A stretch of 64,000 nucleotides of DNA from Gemmatimonadota bacterium. GTDB lineage: Bacteria; Gemmatimonadota; Gemmatimonadetes; Longimicrobiales; Gaopeijiaceae. Position numbers and translations under genes: made by a program. Numbering within the stretch: the first letter of the stretch is position 1; each line of letters begins with the position of its first letter. Below, in pieces: positions 43,701 through 52,651 of this stretch. The notes under the pieces were generated by a model. The model saw only the letters and a program-made list of their open reading frames with translations, was not told where the DNA came from and made no database searches. Location: the NCBI GenBank assembly GCA_022823145.1, contig JAJDXS010000080.1:62001-126000 (forward strand), read 5' to 3'.

Positions 43701-45533
43701 CTAGAAGACCGGCGGCAGCGGCAGTTGATCTTCGGCTGGCGCTAGGACCTGCTCCCTGCGGTCCACGATGTTCGCATTCGCACGCAGCGCCTCGATCCAC
43801 TGCGTGAGCCGCTGTTGCTGGATCGCGCCGAGCGCCTGCGCGCGCTGCAAGTCGACCTGTTCGAGCCAGGCAAGGCTGTCCGCGGCTTCGGAGCCGGTCC
43901 GTTCGATGACGTAGGCGTTCCGGTTGGCTTCGATCGCGTCCGACACCTCGCCGACATCCAGCCCGAACGCCGTTCCGACGGCGGCGTTATGTCGTCCCAA
44001 TCCCGGGACGAAGTCGTTCCGGGCAAAGGGACCCGCGTCCCGCACCTCCAGCCCGAACTCGCGGGCGACCTCGGCCAGCGTGCGCCCCGCATGAACTTCG
44101 GCCGCCAGTTCCCGGGCTTCCTCCAGCGCGGTCGCCACCTTCTTGTCGGTCCCGATGTTGCCGCGGATGGCGACCTCGGCTTCCTCGATCGACAGAGTGC
44201 GCGCCGGATCGATGGACACCACCTCGATGGCGTAGAACGTCGTCCGGTTCTCGAACACCGGACTCACGTCGCCGACCATGGTCTCCGGGTCGAAGACCCA
44301 CTCGCCGCCCTCCGCCACATCGCCGGCGCCGGGCACGATGGGCAGGGTCTCGATGAGGTCCACCGTGTCGGTTTCCAACCCGAGGGAGACGGCGGCGTCG
44401 GTGAGCGGCATCGACTCGCCGAGTTCTTCCAGCGAGTCCGCCGTGGCCAGCAGGTCGATCTCGGATTCGTCGGATCGGACCATCGGCAGCAGGATGTGGC
44501 GTGCCTGCGCCGAGTCCTGTCCCCAGCGCTCGCTCACTTCGATCAGGTGCACCCCGAAGCTTGTGCGCACCGGTTCGGTGACCCGGCCGACCGAGGCAGC
44601 GAAGACGGCGGAGTCGAACTGGGAGACCATGGTTCCCTGTGAGAAGACGCCGAGATCGCCGCCGTCGGGGGCCGTCGCCTCGTCGGTGCTCTCGCGCATC
44701 GCGACCTCACCGAAATCCTCGCCGTCGAGGATCGATTGGCGGATCTCGAGCGCCCTGTCCATGACAGCCGCGGTGTCGGCGGACGTGGGCGCTTTCGTGA
44801 ACGCGACCGAAATGACGCCGGCGCTCGCGGGCACCAGGAACTCATCGGTGTTGTCGTCGTAGTAGCGCGAGACTTCCGCGGCCGAGATCTCGATCTCGTC
44901 GTCGGACACGCGCGTCAGCGGTTCGAAGGAGACGTAGCTGACGCTTGCCCGCTCGTTCAGGTCCTTGTATGCGCTCCACAGTTCGGCATCGGAGACGTAG
45001 ATCCCGGACGACACCTGGCGCAGCAGCTTGCCGCGCGGAATGACGTCGCGGTAGTAGGCCTCGAGCTGCAGTTGCGTCAGATTGTCCGCCGTGGCCAGGA
45101 ACTGCTGATACTTGGTGATATCGAAAACGCCATCCGTCTGGAACGCGGGGCTGGAGACGAGGTCCGGCGGCGGGCTCAGCAGCGCCGCCGTCTGCACTTC
45201 CTCGTCGGTGACGATGATCCGTCTGCGCTGCAGCTCCTGCTGGATCAGGATCGAATTGACGACTTCGTCCCAGGCCTGGTCTTCCAGTTCCGAGTTCTGC
45301 GCGTTGGTGATCGGTTCTTCCTGGAACTGGGCCAGCTGGTCGTAGAGATTGCGGTACGAAGCCATGTACTGGTCGTAACTTACGGGGGTGCCGTTTACGC
45401 GGCCGATCTCCCCGAAGGACCCCGATGTCTGGCCGGTGATATCCATGCCCCACTCGAAGAACATCAGTCCCCCGAAGGCCAGGGCCACCAGGATCATGAT
45501 CCACTTCGTGCTTCTTCTGAGTTGCTCCATCAT
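43701..45533 (-). CDS. Membrane-anchored periplasmic peptidyl-prolyl isomerase/chaperone (PpiD/SurA-like)
   Basis: 610 aa. N-terminal basic segment and one span (WIMILVALAFGGLMFFEWG, about 11-29), then a SurA-type N-terminal chaperone domain ('GRVNGTPVSYDQYMASYRN', 'EEVQTAALLSPPPDLVSSPAFQTDGVFDITKYQQFL', split), a parvulin-like region near 250-355 ('DGEDFGEVAMRESTDE', 'GGDLGVFSQGTMVSQFDSAVFAA', split) and a second half with 'RTLAEVAREFGLEV'. The parvulin 'GGDLG.F....M...F..A' motif is present. It assists folding of exported proteins leaving the Sec translocon. ATG at 45533 chosen with AAGGAGG about 11 nt upstream; a GTG at 45545 is possible. Converges with tatA. Confidence 0.85.
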   Translation of the reverse strand: MMEQLRRSTKWIMILVALAFGGLMFFEWGMDITGQTSGSFGEIGRVNGTPVSYDQYMASYRNLYDQLAQFQEEPITNAQNSELEDQAWDEVVNSILIQQELQRRRIIVTDEEVQTAALLSPPPDLVSSPAFQTDGVFDITKYQQFLATADNLTQLQLEAYYRDVIPRGKLLRQVSSGIYVSDAELWSAYKDLNERASVSYVSFEPLTRVSDDEIEISAAEVSRYYDDNTDEFLVPASAGVISVAFTKAPTSADTAAVMDRALEIRQSILDGEDFGEVAMRESTDEATAPDGGDLGVFSQGTMVSQFDSAVFAASVGRVTEPVRTSFGVHLIEVSERWGQDSAQARHILLPMVRSDESEIDLLATADSLEELGESMPLTDAAVSLGLETDTVDLIETLPIVPGAGDVAEGGEWVFDPETMVGDVSPVFENRTTFYAIEVVSIDPARTLSIEEAEVAIRGNIGTDKKVATALEEARELAAEVHAGRTLAEVAREFGLEVRDAGPFARNDFVPGLGRHNAAVGTAFGLDVGEVSDAIEANRNAYVIERTGSEAADSLAWLEQVDLQRAQALGAIQQQRLTQWIEALRANANIVDRREQVLAPAEDQLPLPPVF

Positions 45534-45564
45534 GGCGGTTGCCACCTCCTTGCAAGGACAGGGA

Positions 45565-45593
45565 AGCTAACGCCTTGCCGGACCCGTCTTCAA
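45565..45593 (-). promoter_or_regulatory. Predicted promoter for the PpiD-like gene
   Basis: Minus strand: TTGAAG (45593-45588), 17-nt spacer, TTAGCT (45570-45565), about 30 nt before the ATG at 45533. It shares the divergent 45546-45750 region with the aroQ promoter. Confidence 0.4.
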
Positions 45594-45608
45594 GGAATGA
45601 CGAGCGCG

Positions 45609-45638
45609 TTGACACTCTTGTCCGCCAAAATCTACCTT
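45609..45638 (+). promoter_or_regulatory. Predicted promoter for aroQ
   Basis: Consensus TTGACA at 45609-45614, an 18-nt spacer and TACCTT at 45633-45638. The transcript would start near 45645 and have about 105 nt of leader, holding an imperfect CCAGGC/GCCTGG pairing and a pyrimidine-rich stretch, before the GTG at 45751. Confidence 0.5.
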
Positions 45639-45750
45639 TCGGGCGCCGGCGGCGACGGATACACCCCAGGCCGAAAGTGCCCGCAAGCGCGCGCCTGGTG
45701 CGGCGCTCGCTTCCTTTTCGCCTGTCCAATCCATCGAAAGGAACGACTTG

Positions 45751-46203
45751 GTGAGGATTGCCGTGGTGCACGGCCCCAACCTGAACCTTCTCGGAACCAG
45801 GGAGCCCGAGGTCTACGGAACCGCAACCCTGGCCGACGTCGACCGGGCGCTGGAGGAGCTGGCTCGCGAAGTCGGCGCCGAGGTGGAGTTCTTCCAGTCC
45901 AACTGCGAGGGAAGGATCCTCGACTACCTGGCGGAGATCCGCGAACGCGTGGACGGCGTGCTGATCAACCCGGCCGGACTGGGCCACACCTCGGTAGCCC
46001 TGCTCGATGGCCTGCTGGCAACGTCCAGACCGTTCGCGGAGGTCCACCTCAGCAATCCCTCGAGCCGCGAGAGCTTCCGGCACCGTTCTTTCCTGTCGGC
46101 GGCGGCAGTTGGCGTAGTCGCCGGTTTCGGTGTCGACAGCTATCTTTCGGGCTTTCGCTGTCTCAACAATTACCTTGTTCGGCGGAGCGGTGCGGCCCAG
46201 TAG
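45751..46203 (+). CDS. aroQ: Type II 3-dehydroquinate dehydratase
   Basis: 150 aa, third step of the shikimate pathway. 'VVHGPNLNLLGTREPEVYG' (near residue 5, with the catalytic Arg/Tyr loop), 'FFQSNCEGRILDYL', 'GVLINPAGLGHTSVALLDGLL' (split; the active-site His region), and 'EVHLSNPSSRESFRHRSFLS' (split). The start is GTG at 45751 with AAAGGA 8 nt upstream; a TTG 3 nt earlier is less well spaced. Usual family sequence at the catalytic loop is NPGAYTHTS, here NPAGLGHTS, same length. It is followed by efp at 42 nt, an aroQ-efp neighbourhood seen in many bacteria. Confidence 0.95.
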   Translation: MRIAVVHGPNLNLLGTREPEVYGTATLADVDRALEELAREVGAEVEFFQSNCEGRILDYLAEIRERVDGVLINPAGLGHTSVALLDGLLATSRPFAEVHLSNPSSRESFRHRSFLSAAAVGVVAGFGVDSYLSGFRCLNNYLVRRSGAAQ

Positions 46204-46245
46204 AAGCCAGGCCCCGCCGATGGCGAGGATTCGGAACCGGTCTCA

Positions 46246-46812
46246 ATGGCAACTACCGCAAACTTTCGCAACGGGATGGTCCTGGAAATCGACAACGTCC
46301 TCTGGACCATCACCTATTTCCAGCATGTCAAGCCCGGAAAGGGCGGCGCTTTCGTGCGCACCAAGCTCAAGAACGTGCTCTCGGGTGCGGTCGTGGACAG
46401 GACGTTCCGGGCCGGCGAGCGGGTGACCAGCGTCAGGCTGGAAAGGCGTCCGGTCAGCTACTCCTACACCGATGGCGAGCTGTTCCACTTCATGGACCAG
46501 GAGACCTACGACCTGATCCCGATCAGCGGGGACATGCTCGGCGAGGACCAGTTGAAGTACCTGAAGGAGAACATGGACTGCCACGGGCTGGTCCATGATG
46601 GCAACGTCCTCAGCGTGGAGTTGCCGGACTTCGTGGAACTCGAGGTCACCGACACCGATCCGGGCTTCAAGGGCGATACGGCACAGGGCGCCACCAAGCC
46701 GGCCAGGCTCGAAACGGGGGCGGTGGTGCAGGTTCCGCTCTTCGTCGAGGTGGGGGACCGGCTCAGGATCGATCGGCGTGAGGATAAATACCTGACACGG
46801 GTGAGCGGATGA
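46246..46812 (+). CDS. efp: Translation elongation factor P
   Basis: 188 aa, rescues ribosomes stalled at consecutive prolines. KOW-like domain I with the modification loop '[16 protein letters not shown]' (Lys32 at the tip, the residue lysylated or otherwise modified in relatives), then two OB domains ('[21 protein letters not shown]', split; '[43 protein letters not shown]', split). No EpmA/EpmB is in the window, so the modification type is unknown. It overlaps accB by 4 nt, a common efp-accB-accC arrangement. Confidence 0.97.
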   Translation: MATTANFRNGMVLEIDNVLWTITYFQHVKPGKGGAFVRTKLKNVLSGAVVDRTFRAGERVTSVRLERRPVSYSYTDGELFHFMDQETYDLIPISGDMLGEDQLKYLKENMDCHGLVHDGNVLSVELPDFVELEVTDTDPGFKGDTAQGATKPARLETGAVVQVPLFVEVGDRLRIDRREDKYLTRVSG

Positions 46813-47300
46813 TCGACATCGAGCTTCTACAGGCGCTGGTCCGCCTCATGGACGAATCGTCGCTGGACAGCCTCGAGATCGAACGCGGAGCGACCCGGAT
46901 TCGGCTGGCCAAGTCTCCCAGCGGCGGCATCGTGGTTCCACAGGCGTTTTCGGGGGCTGCGTCCCTTCCTGCGGAGGCGGCTCAATCCGCCCCTTCGCCG
47001 GGCTCCGAACCGGCGTCGCCCGCGCAGTCCGCTTCGGCACCCGAGCCGCCCGCCGCCGATCTGGTGGAGGTCACTTCGCCGATGGTCGGCACCTTCTACC
47101 GGGCGCCGTCACCGGAGGCGGAACCGTACGTGGAGGTCGGGACGTCCGTCGCGGCGGGCGACGTTCTGTGCGTCATCGAGGCGATGAAGCTGATGAACGA
47201 ACTGGAGTGTGAAGTGGCAGGGCGGATCGTCGAGATCTGTGCCGACAACGCCGAGCCGGTCGACTACGGGCAGCTTCTCTTCCGCGTCGATCCCGCCTGA
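46809..47300 (+). CDS. accB: Biotin carboxyl carrier protein of acetyl-CoA carboxylase
   Basis: 163 aa. N-terminal helical domain ('[21 protein letters not shown]'), a Pro/Ala/Ser linker near 50-85, and a biotinyl domain with '[24 protein letters not shown]' (split) and '[20 protein letters not shown]' (split); the lysine of EAMKLMN is biotinylated. Carries carboxylate to the carboxyltransferase in fatty-acid synthesis. ATG overlaps the efp stop (ATGA). Followed at 22 nt by accC. Confidence 0.97.
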   Translation: MIDIELLQALVRLMDESSLDSLEIERGATRIRLAKSPSGGIVVPQAFSGAASLPAEAAQSAPSPGSEPASPAQSASAPEPPAADLVEVTSPMVGTFYRAPSPEAEPYVEVGTSVAAGDVLCVIEAMKLMNELECEVAGRIVEICADNAEPVDYGQLLFRVDPA

Positions 47301-47321
47301 TCCAAGGACCGCTGGGACCGC

Positions 47322-48683
47322 ATGTTCACGAAACTCCTGATCGCAAACCGGGGGGAGATCGCGCTCCGCATCGTGCGCGCGTGCCGCGAACTCGACATCG
47401 CCACGGTCGCGGTTCATTCGGAAGCCGACCAGGAGTCGCTCCACGTGCGGTTCGCGGACGAAGCCGTGTGCATCGGTCCGGCTCGCCCGGCCCAGTCCTA
47501 CCTGAAGGTGACGCGCATCGTCGCCGCGGCGGAGATCACCGGGGCGGAGGCGGTTCACCCCGGCTACGGTTTCCTTGCGGAGAACGCCGAATTCGCCGAG
47601 ATCTGCCGGCGCTCCGATCTGGTGTTCGTGGGGCCGACGCCGGACCAGATCCGTTCCATGGGCGACAAGGCCGTGGCCCGCGAAACGATGCGAGCGGCGG
47701 GTGTGCCGGTGGTCCCGGGATCGGACGGAATCGTGGAGGACGAAGGCGAGGCGCTCTCCATCGCTCGGGAGATCGGGTTCCCGATCATGATCAAGGCGGC
47801 GGCGGGCGGGGGCGGGAAGGGGATGCGCATCGCCGGCTACGACGGATCCTTCCGCCGCAACTTCGCGGCGGCGCGGGCCGAGGCCGACGCGGCCTTCGGC
47901 TACGGTGGCATGTACCTGGAGCGCTGCATCGAGCGGCCCCGGCATGTCGAATTCCAGGTCTTCGGCGACACGCACGGGCGCGTGGTGCACCTCGGCGAGC
48001 GCGATTGCTCGATCCAGCGCCGGCACCAGAAGCTGGTGGAGGAGTCCCCCTCGCCGGCGCTCACCCCCGAGCTGCGCAATCGCATGGGCGAGGCTGCGGT
48101 GAAGGCCGCCGAAGCGATCGGCTACGAGGGAGCCGGCACCGTCGAATTCCTCCTGGACCGCTCCGGCGAGTTCTTCTTCATCGAGATGAACACCCGCATC
48201 CAGGTCGAACATCCGGTCACCGAGGCAACGACGGGCCTGGACCTGGTCAAGGAGCAGATCCGGGTGGCCGCCGGGGAGCCGCTCTCATTTCCGCCCGGGG
48301 AGCAGGAACACCGCGGCCACGCCATCGAGTTCCGGGTCAACGCCGAGGATCCGTCGCGCAACTTTGCACCGTCGCCGGGGCTGATCACGACGTTTCACCA
48401 GCCCGGCGGCCCGGGCGTGCGCGTCGATACCCACGTCTACTCGGGATACCGCGTGCCCCCCTTCTACGACTCGCTCCTTGCCAAACTGGTCGTCTGGGGC
48501 AACACGCGGGAAGAGGCGGTCGTGAGGGGACGCGAGGCCCTCGAATCGTTTGTGGTCGAGGGCGTATCCACCACGATCGACTACCTGGCCGAGATCACGC
48601 GCGACGAGGAATTCCGCTCGGGCGAGGTGGACACGAGCTTCGTGCAGCGCTTTCAGGACAGACGGCGCTCTCGCGTCGGTTGA
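47322..48683 (+). CDS. accC: Biotin carboxylase of acetyl-CoA carboxylase
   Basis: 453 aa, carboxylates the biotin on AccB with ATP and bicarbonate. '[21 protein letters not shown]' (split) start, ATP-grasp region with '[17 protein letters not shown]' (Gly-rich loop), '[20 protein letters not shown]', '[17 protein letters not shown]' and '[17 protein letters not shown]' in canonical order. Length is normal. It follows accB and precedes comB in a continuous run; accA/accD are not in the window. Confidence 0.97.
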   Translation: MFTKLLIANRGEIALRIVRACRELDIATVAVHSEADQESLHVRFADEAVCIGPARPAQSYLKVTRIVAAAEITGAEAVHPGYGFLAENAEFAEICRRSDLVFVGPTPDQIRSMGDKAVARETMRAAGVPVVPGSDGIVEDEGEALSIAREIGFPIMIKAAAGGGGKGMRIAGYDGSFRRNFAAARAEADAAFGYGGMYLERCIERPRHVEFQVFGDTHGRVVHLGERDCSIQRRHQKLVEESPSPALTPELRNRMGEAAVKAAEAIGYEGAGTVEFLLDRSGEFFFIEMNTRIQVEHPVTEATTGLDLVKEQIRVAAGEPLSFPPGEQEHRGHAIEFRVNAEDPSRNFAPSPGLITTFHQPGGPGVRVDTHVYSGYRVPPFYDSLLAKLVVWGNTREEAVVRGREALESFVVEGVSTTIDYLAEITRDEEFRSGEVDTSFVQRFQDRRRSRVG

Positions 48684-48693
48684 GGCCGCGCCC

Positions 48694-49416
48694 ATGAGAC
48701 TCCGTGTGTGCTTCACCCCGGCCGAAGTGCGCGCCGACGACGTCGAGGGCGCGTGCGCGATCGTCATCGACGTGGTGCGCGCCACCTCCTGCATTGTCGA
48801 GGCCATGGCCAACGGCGCCGAAGCGATCCTTCCGGCCGTTACCGTCGAGGAGGCGGTACGGTTGCGCGATGCCTCCGACGGTGATCGGGTGCTGCTGTGC
48901 GGGGAGCGTCAGGGGCTCCGGATCGAGGGCTTCGATCTGGGCAATTCGCCGGCCGAGTTTACGGCTGGGGCCGTCGGCGGCAGGCGCCTGGTGATGACCA
49001 CGACCAACGGCACGAAGGCTCTGGCGGCAGCGCAGCAGGCGGAGCGGATCCTCCCCGCCTCCTTCATGAACCTGGGTGCGGTGGCGGAGGCGGTTCTGGG
49101 CGACCGCGCGGTAGTGGTGATCTGCGCGGGCAAGGCGGGCCGCTTCGCGATGGACGATGCGGTTTGCGCCGGCCACTTGTTGCGGAGGGTTCTGGACGGG
49201 GTCGCCGGGCCCGTCGTGATCGACGAAAGGGCGCGGGCAGCGGTGGATCTCGCAGGCATTCACGAAGTGTCGGCGGAGATGCTGACGCGGACGGAGGCCG
49301 GCCGGGCGCTGGTGGAAGTGGGGTTGGGAGGTGATCTGGCACTGTGCGCCAGCGCCGACAGGCATAAGATTGTACCCATGATGCGAGATAGAATCATCAC
49401 CGTCCCGTCTCCCTGA
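48694..49416 (+). CDS. ComB-family phosphosulfolactate phosphatase-like protein
   Basis: 240 aa of the ComB family, named for 2-phosphosulfolactate phosphatase in coenzyme M synthesis. Seen: 'ACAIVIDVVRATSCIVEAMANGAEAILP' (split; the family's V-D-V-x-R-A-[TS]-[ST] motif), 'GFDLGNSPAEF', 'RRLVMTTTNGTKALAAA' and a C-terminal 'LALCASADRHKIVPMM'. These match the family well. Other coenzyme M genes (comA, comC and so on) are absent here, so in this bacterium the reaction is uncertain; related sulfolactate or unrelated phosphatase use is possible. Start at 48694 lies 11 nt after the accC stop. Confidence 0.8.
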   Translation: MRLRVCFTPAEVRADDVEGACAIVIDVVRATSCIVEAMANGAEAILPAVTVEEAVRLRDASDGDRVLLCGERQGLRIEGFDLGNSPAEFTAGAVGGRRLVMTTTNGTKALAAAQQAERILPASFMNLGAVAEAVLGDRAVVVICAGKAGRFAMDDAVCAGHLLRRVLDGVAGPVVIDERARAAVDLAGIHEVSAEMLTRTEAGRALVEVGLGGDLALCASADRHKIVPMMRDRIITVPSP

Positions 49417-49423
49417 GGCACCC

Positions 49424-51937
49424 GTGGTGAAGTTCCCGGGACGCGGCGGGAAGAGGGGCGGAACGGGTCGTCCGGCTCAAGCCGGGAATGCCGCGAGGAA
49501 GCCGTCCAGGGACGCTGCTTCCCCCGACCGAAGGGGAGACATCGGTCGCACACTGGCCTTTCTCGTGGTCGTCCTCGCGTTTCTGATCACCGCCGCCCTC
49601 TTCCCGCTGGACCGGTTGGGGCCCAGGGTTGCCGAGTTCTTTCCGACGGCCAACCCGGTAGGGGAAGCCGGCCACATCATCGATCGGTTCCTGTTGACCT
49701 GGCTCGGGCTGGGGTCCGCCGCCGTGCCGCTGGGACTGGTGGCAGGCGCGGCGTCGATCGGGGGATGGTGGTCGCGGCCGGCCCGGCGCACACTCTGGAT
49801 CCTCGCGTGCTCGCTCGTGCTGTTGCTCCCGCTTGGGGGGTTCCTCTCCGGCGGCAGTGAGACCGTTACCGGTTTCGTCGGCGAGTTTCTCGGGGAGCCG
49901 CTGCTGCGCGCTACCGGGTGGCTGGGGGCATGGGTGCTGTTCGTGACGGCCGTCGCACTGACCTCGATCGCGGCGTTCCGCTTCAACCCGCTGTCGCCAC
50001 CGACGCTGGCGCTGGGAGCCGCATCGCGCGGATTGGGGCGGAGGCTGCGCCGCAGCGGAAGCCTCGCCCGGGACTGGTGGGGTCGGCGCGCGGAGCGGAG
50101 GAGCGCGGCTCGGGCCAGGAAGGATGCCGGACAGCGAGCGGCGGAAGAGCGAGCCAGGGCGCGAAGACGCCCCTTCGGAGGAGTGTTGGCCAGGGGCGAA
50201 CGGGGAGGCGCAGAAGAGGGGGATGGCGGTCCGGAACGGGGAGATGCAAGAGACGCGGGCCTGGCCCTGGACTCCGGGTTCGAACAGGCCACAGGGGACC
50301 GGGACTCCGGCAGCGCTTCGGAAGCGGTCGCGTCGGACGGTGCTGCCGGCGTCGCAACCGCCGATCCCGCGGCCCCTGCGGGCACCGCCGGAGAGGATCC
50401 GCCGGCCGACTACCCCTGTCCGCCCTTCAGCATCCTGACGGCCCCCGCCCACGAGAACCGCTTCGGCATGGAGAAGGAGCTCGACAGGCTGGGGCGGGTT
50501 CTCGTCAACACGCTGGAGACCTTCAACATCAGGTGCAGGATGGCGGGACGCACAACGGGCCCGGCGGTCACGCAGTACGAGGTGGTGCCCGAGCCGGGGG
50601 TGAAGGTCAACAGGATCGCCAACCTGGATGCCGACCTGGCGCTGGCCATGAGGGCGAAGAGCGTCAGGATCGTCGCGCCCATACCCGGCAAGGGAGCCAT
50701 CGGCGTCGAGATCCCCAACCCGCGTCCCGAGATCGTACGGCTGCGCGAGATTCTGGAGACGCCGGCCTTTGCGCGTTCGCGCGGCGCGTTGCCGCTGGGA
50801 ATGGGCAAGGATCTCACCGGCGATGCCTACGTGGCCGACCTCGCGAAGATGCCGCACGCGCTGATTGCGGGGGCGACGGGCTCGGGCAAATCGGTATGCC
50901 TGAACACGATCATCACGAGTCTCGTTTACAGGCACGGACCGGACAGGCTTCGCCTCCTGCTCATCGATCCGAAGATGGTGGAGCTGTCGGCCTACGCGGA
51001 CCTGCCCCACCTGCGCCACGCGGTGGTCACGGACCCGAAGGAGGCCGCAGGCGCCCTGAAGTGGGCGGTCATGGAAATGGAGCGCCGCTACCTGCTGCTC
51101 AGCGCCAACGGGGTGAGGTCGCTCGGGGAGTTCAACGACCGCGTGGAGCAGGGGGTCGAACTCAGCCTGCCCGAGCCGGACGGTCCCGACGAGGACGAGG
51201 ACCGGTGGCGCTACAAGGCCGGCGTGTTGCCCTGGATCGTGGTGGTGGTGGATGAACTGGCGGACCTGATGATGACGGTGCAGGCAGAGGTGGAGAAGCC
51301 GCTGACCCAGTTGGCGCAGAAGGCTCGCGCGATCGGGATACACCTGCTTGTCGCGACACAGAGGCCAAGCGTGAATGTCATCACCGGGCTGATCAAGGCG
51401 AACTTCCCCTGCAGGATCGCCTTCAGAGTCGCCTCGAAGACCGATTCGAGGACCATCCTTGACCAGAATGGGGCGGACTCGCTCCTCGGCTACGGAGACA
51501 TGCTGTTCCTGCCGCCCGGCCGCAGCGAGCCGGTGCGGATGCAGGGAGCGTTCATCTCGACGGAAGAGACCGAGGCGCTCATGGCATGGTATCGCGCACA
51601 AGCCGACACCATGGAGGCGCTCAAGGCGCGGGTGAAGTCCGATGAGAGCGACATTCTGGAAGAGCTGAAGGCGAAGGAGGGGGACGGCGACGGGGGAGAG
51701 GAGGGCAGGGGATGGGGCGACTGGGACGAACTCTTCCGCGAGGCGGCCGAGGCGTGCATCCAGCAGGGGGTCGGGTCCACGTCGCTGTTGCAGCGCCGGC
51801 TGCGGATCGGGTACGGGCGGGCGGCCAGAATCGTCGATCAGCTGCACGATGCGGGGGTTCTGGGTCCGCCGGACGGTTCGAAGCCCCGCGAGGTACTTCT
51901 GGACCATCAGGGGCTGGACGAGGTATGCCCTGTTTGA
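49424..51937 (+). CDS. ftsK: DNA translocase FtsK/SpoIIIE
   Basis: 837 aa; clears chromosome termini through the division septum. Four spans at about 40-185 (AFLVVVLAFLITAALF, LGLGSAAVPLGLVAGAASIG, ILACSLVLLLPLGG, AWVLFVTAVALTSIA), a poorly conserved Arg/Ala/Gly-rich linker to about 325, then the motor: alpha domain 'FNIRCRMAGRTTGPAVTQYEV' (split), Walker A 'AGATGSGKSVCLNTII', Walker B 'WIVVVVDELADLMM', and 'ASKTDSRTILDQNGADSLLGYGDMLFLPPG' (split). The C-terminal gamma winged helix is 'STSLLQRRLRIGYGRAARIVDQL' (split). GTG start. The 3' end overlaps lolA by 13 nt. Confidence 0.95.
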   Translation: MVKFPGRGGKRGGTGRPAQAGNAARKPSRDAASPDRRGDIGRTLAFLVVVLAFLITAALFPLDRLGPRVAEFFPTANPVGEAGHIIDRFLLTWLGLGSAAVPLGLVAGAASIGGWWSRPARRTLWILACSLVLLLPLGGFLSGGSETVTGFVGEFLGEPLLRATGWLGAWVLFVTAVALTSIAAFRFNPLSPPTLALGAASRGLGRRLRRSGSLARDWWGRRAERRSAARARKDAGQRAAEERARARRRPFGGVLARGERGGAEEGDGGPERGDARDAGLALDSGFEQATGDRDSGSASEAVASDGAAGVATADPAAPAGTAGEDPPADYPCPPFSILTAPAHENRFGMEKELDRLGRVLVNTLETFNIRCRMAGRTTGPAVTQYEVVPEPGVKVNRIANLDADLALAMRAKSVRIVAPIPGKGAIGVEIPNPRPEIVRLREILETPAFARSRGALPLGMGKDLTGDAYVADLAKMPHALIAGATGSGKSVCLNTIITSLVYRHGPDRLRLLLIDPKMVELSAYADLPHLRHAVVTDPKEAAGALKWAVMEMERRYLLLSANGVRSLGEFNDRVEQGVELSLPEPDGPDEDEDRWRYKAGVLPWIVVVVDELADLMMTVQAEVEKPLTQLAQKARAIGIHLLVATQRPSVNVITGLIKANFPCRIAFRVASKTDSRTILDQNGADSLLGYGDMLFLPPGRSEPVRMQGAFISTEETEALMAWYRAQADTMEALKARVKSDESDILEELKAKEGDGDGGEEGRGWGDWDELFREAAEACIQQGVGSTSLLQRRLRIGYGRAARIVDQLHDAGVLGPPDGSKPREVLLDHQGLDEVCPV

Positions 51938-52644
51938 TTCGGGGCCGGCGGAGTCGGCTGGCGGCCTCCGCGGCAGCCCAGGCAGCCCTTGGCGTTGTGG
52001 CGTCCGTGTCGGCGGGAACGGCCCAGGAGTCGGTCAAGGCGATGGAGGCGGCGGCCGAGCTGTACCGCGACGTGGCTGCGATGTGCGCCGACTTCGAGCA
52101 GGCGATCGAGGTGCGGCTCACGCGCCGGACCATTCAAAGCGCCGGGCGGGTGTGCCAGCAGCGTCCCAACCTGTTCTCCATGCGATTCTCGGACCCGGAC
52201 GGCGACATGGTGATTTCGGACGGGGAGTTCTTCTGGGTCTACTACCCGAGCCTCGACGGCGCCCAGGTGAATCGGTATCCGGTGTCGGACGCGCCGGCGA
52301 GCCGGGATTTCTTTCGCGAGCTGCTCGAGGATCCGGGCGTCAAGTACGACGCCGAAGAGGGGGGGGTCGAGGCGGTCGGCGGACGCGACTGCCGGGTCGT
52401 GACGCTGACGCCCCGCGCGGGGGCGGCCTACGACAGGGCACGCCTGTGGGTGGATACCGGCAGTCATGTGATCCGGCGCCTCGAAATCCACGAACAGAGC
52501 GGGAACGTGCGCACCGTCACGCTGCGCGGCCTGGACCTGTCTCCGTCGATCGATCCCGGCACCTTCGTGTTCGAGGTTCCGGAAGGGGCGCGGATCCGGG
52601 GAGGGGGAGGGTCGGGCGGCGGCAGCCCGCCCGCACTCCGATGA
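51925..52644 (+). CDS. Outer-membrane lipoprotein carrier LolA-like protein
   Basis: Periplasmic carrier of 239 aa that shuttles lipoproteins to the outer membrane. Signal peptide (RLAASAAAQAALGVVASVSAG) cleaved near TAQES; then 'ELYRDVAAMCADFEQAIEVRLTRRTIQSAGRVCQQRPNLFSMRFSDPDGDMVISDGEFFWVYYPSLDGAQVNRYPVS' in pieces, matching the LolA half-barrel (R.P..fr..y..P....i.sDG...W.Y.p...qV). C-terminal tail is Gly-rich. The ATG at 51925 lies inside the end of ftsK. LolA next to ftsK is a recurrent bacterial arrangement. Extra cysteines (Cys in CADF and VCQQ) may form a disulfide. Confidence 0.85.
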   Translation: MPCLIRGRRSRLAASAAAQAALGVVASVSAGTAQESVKAMEAAAELYRDVAAMCADFEQAIEVRLTRRTIQSAGRVCQQRPNLFSMRFSDPDGDMVISDGEFFWVYYPSLDGAQVNRYPVSDAPASRDFFRELLEDPGVKYDAEEGGVEAVGGRDCRVVTLTPRAGAAYDRARLWVDTGSHVIRRLEIHEQSGNVRTVTLRGLDLSPSIDPGTFVFEVPEGARIRGGGGSGGGSPPALR

Positions 52645-52651
52645 GGCTGAG

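Noticed and set aside
49397-51907. 836-aa minus-strand frame opposite ftsK
   Set aside because: ftsK is unmistakable in this region; the antisense product is Arg/Pro-rich with no recognisable features.
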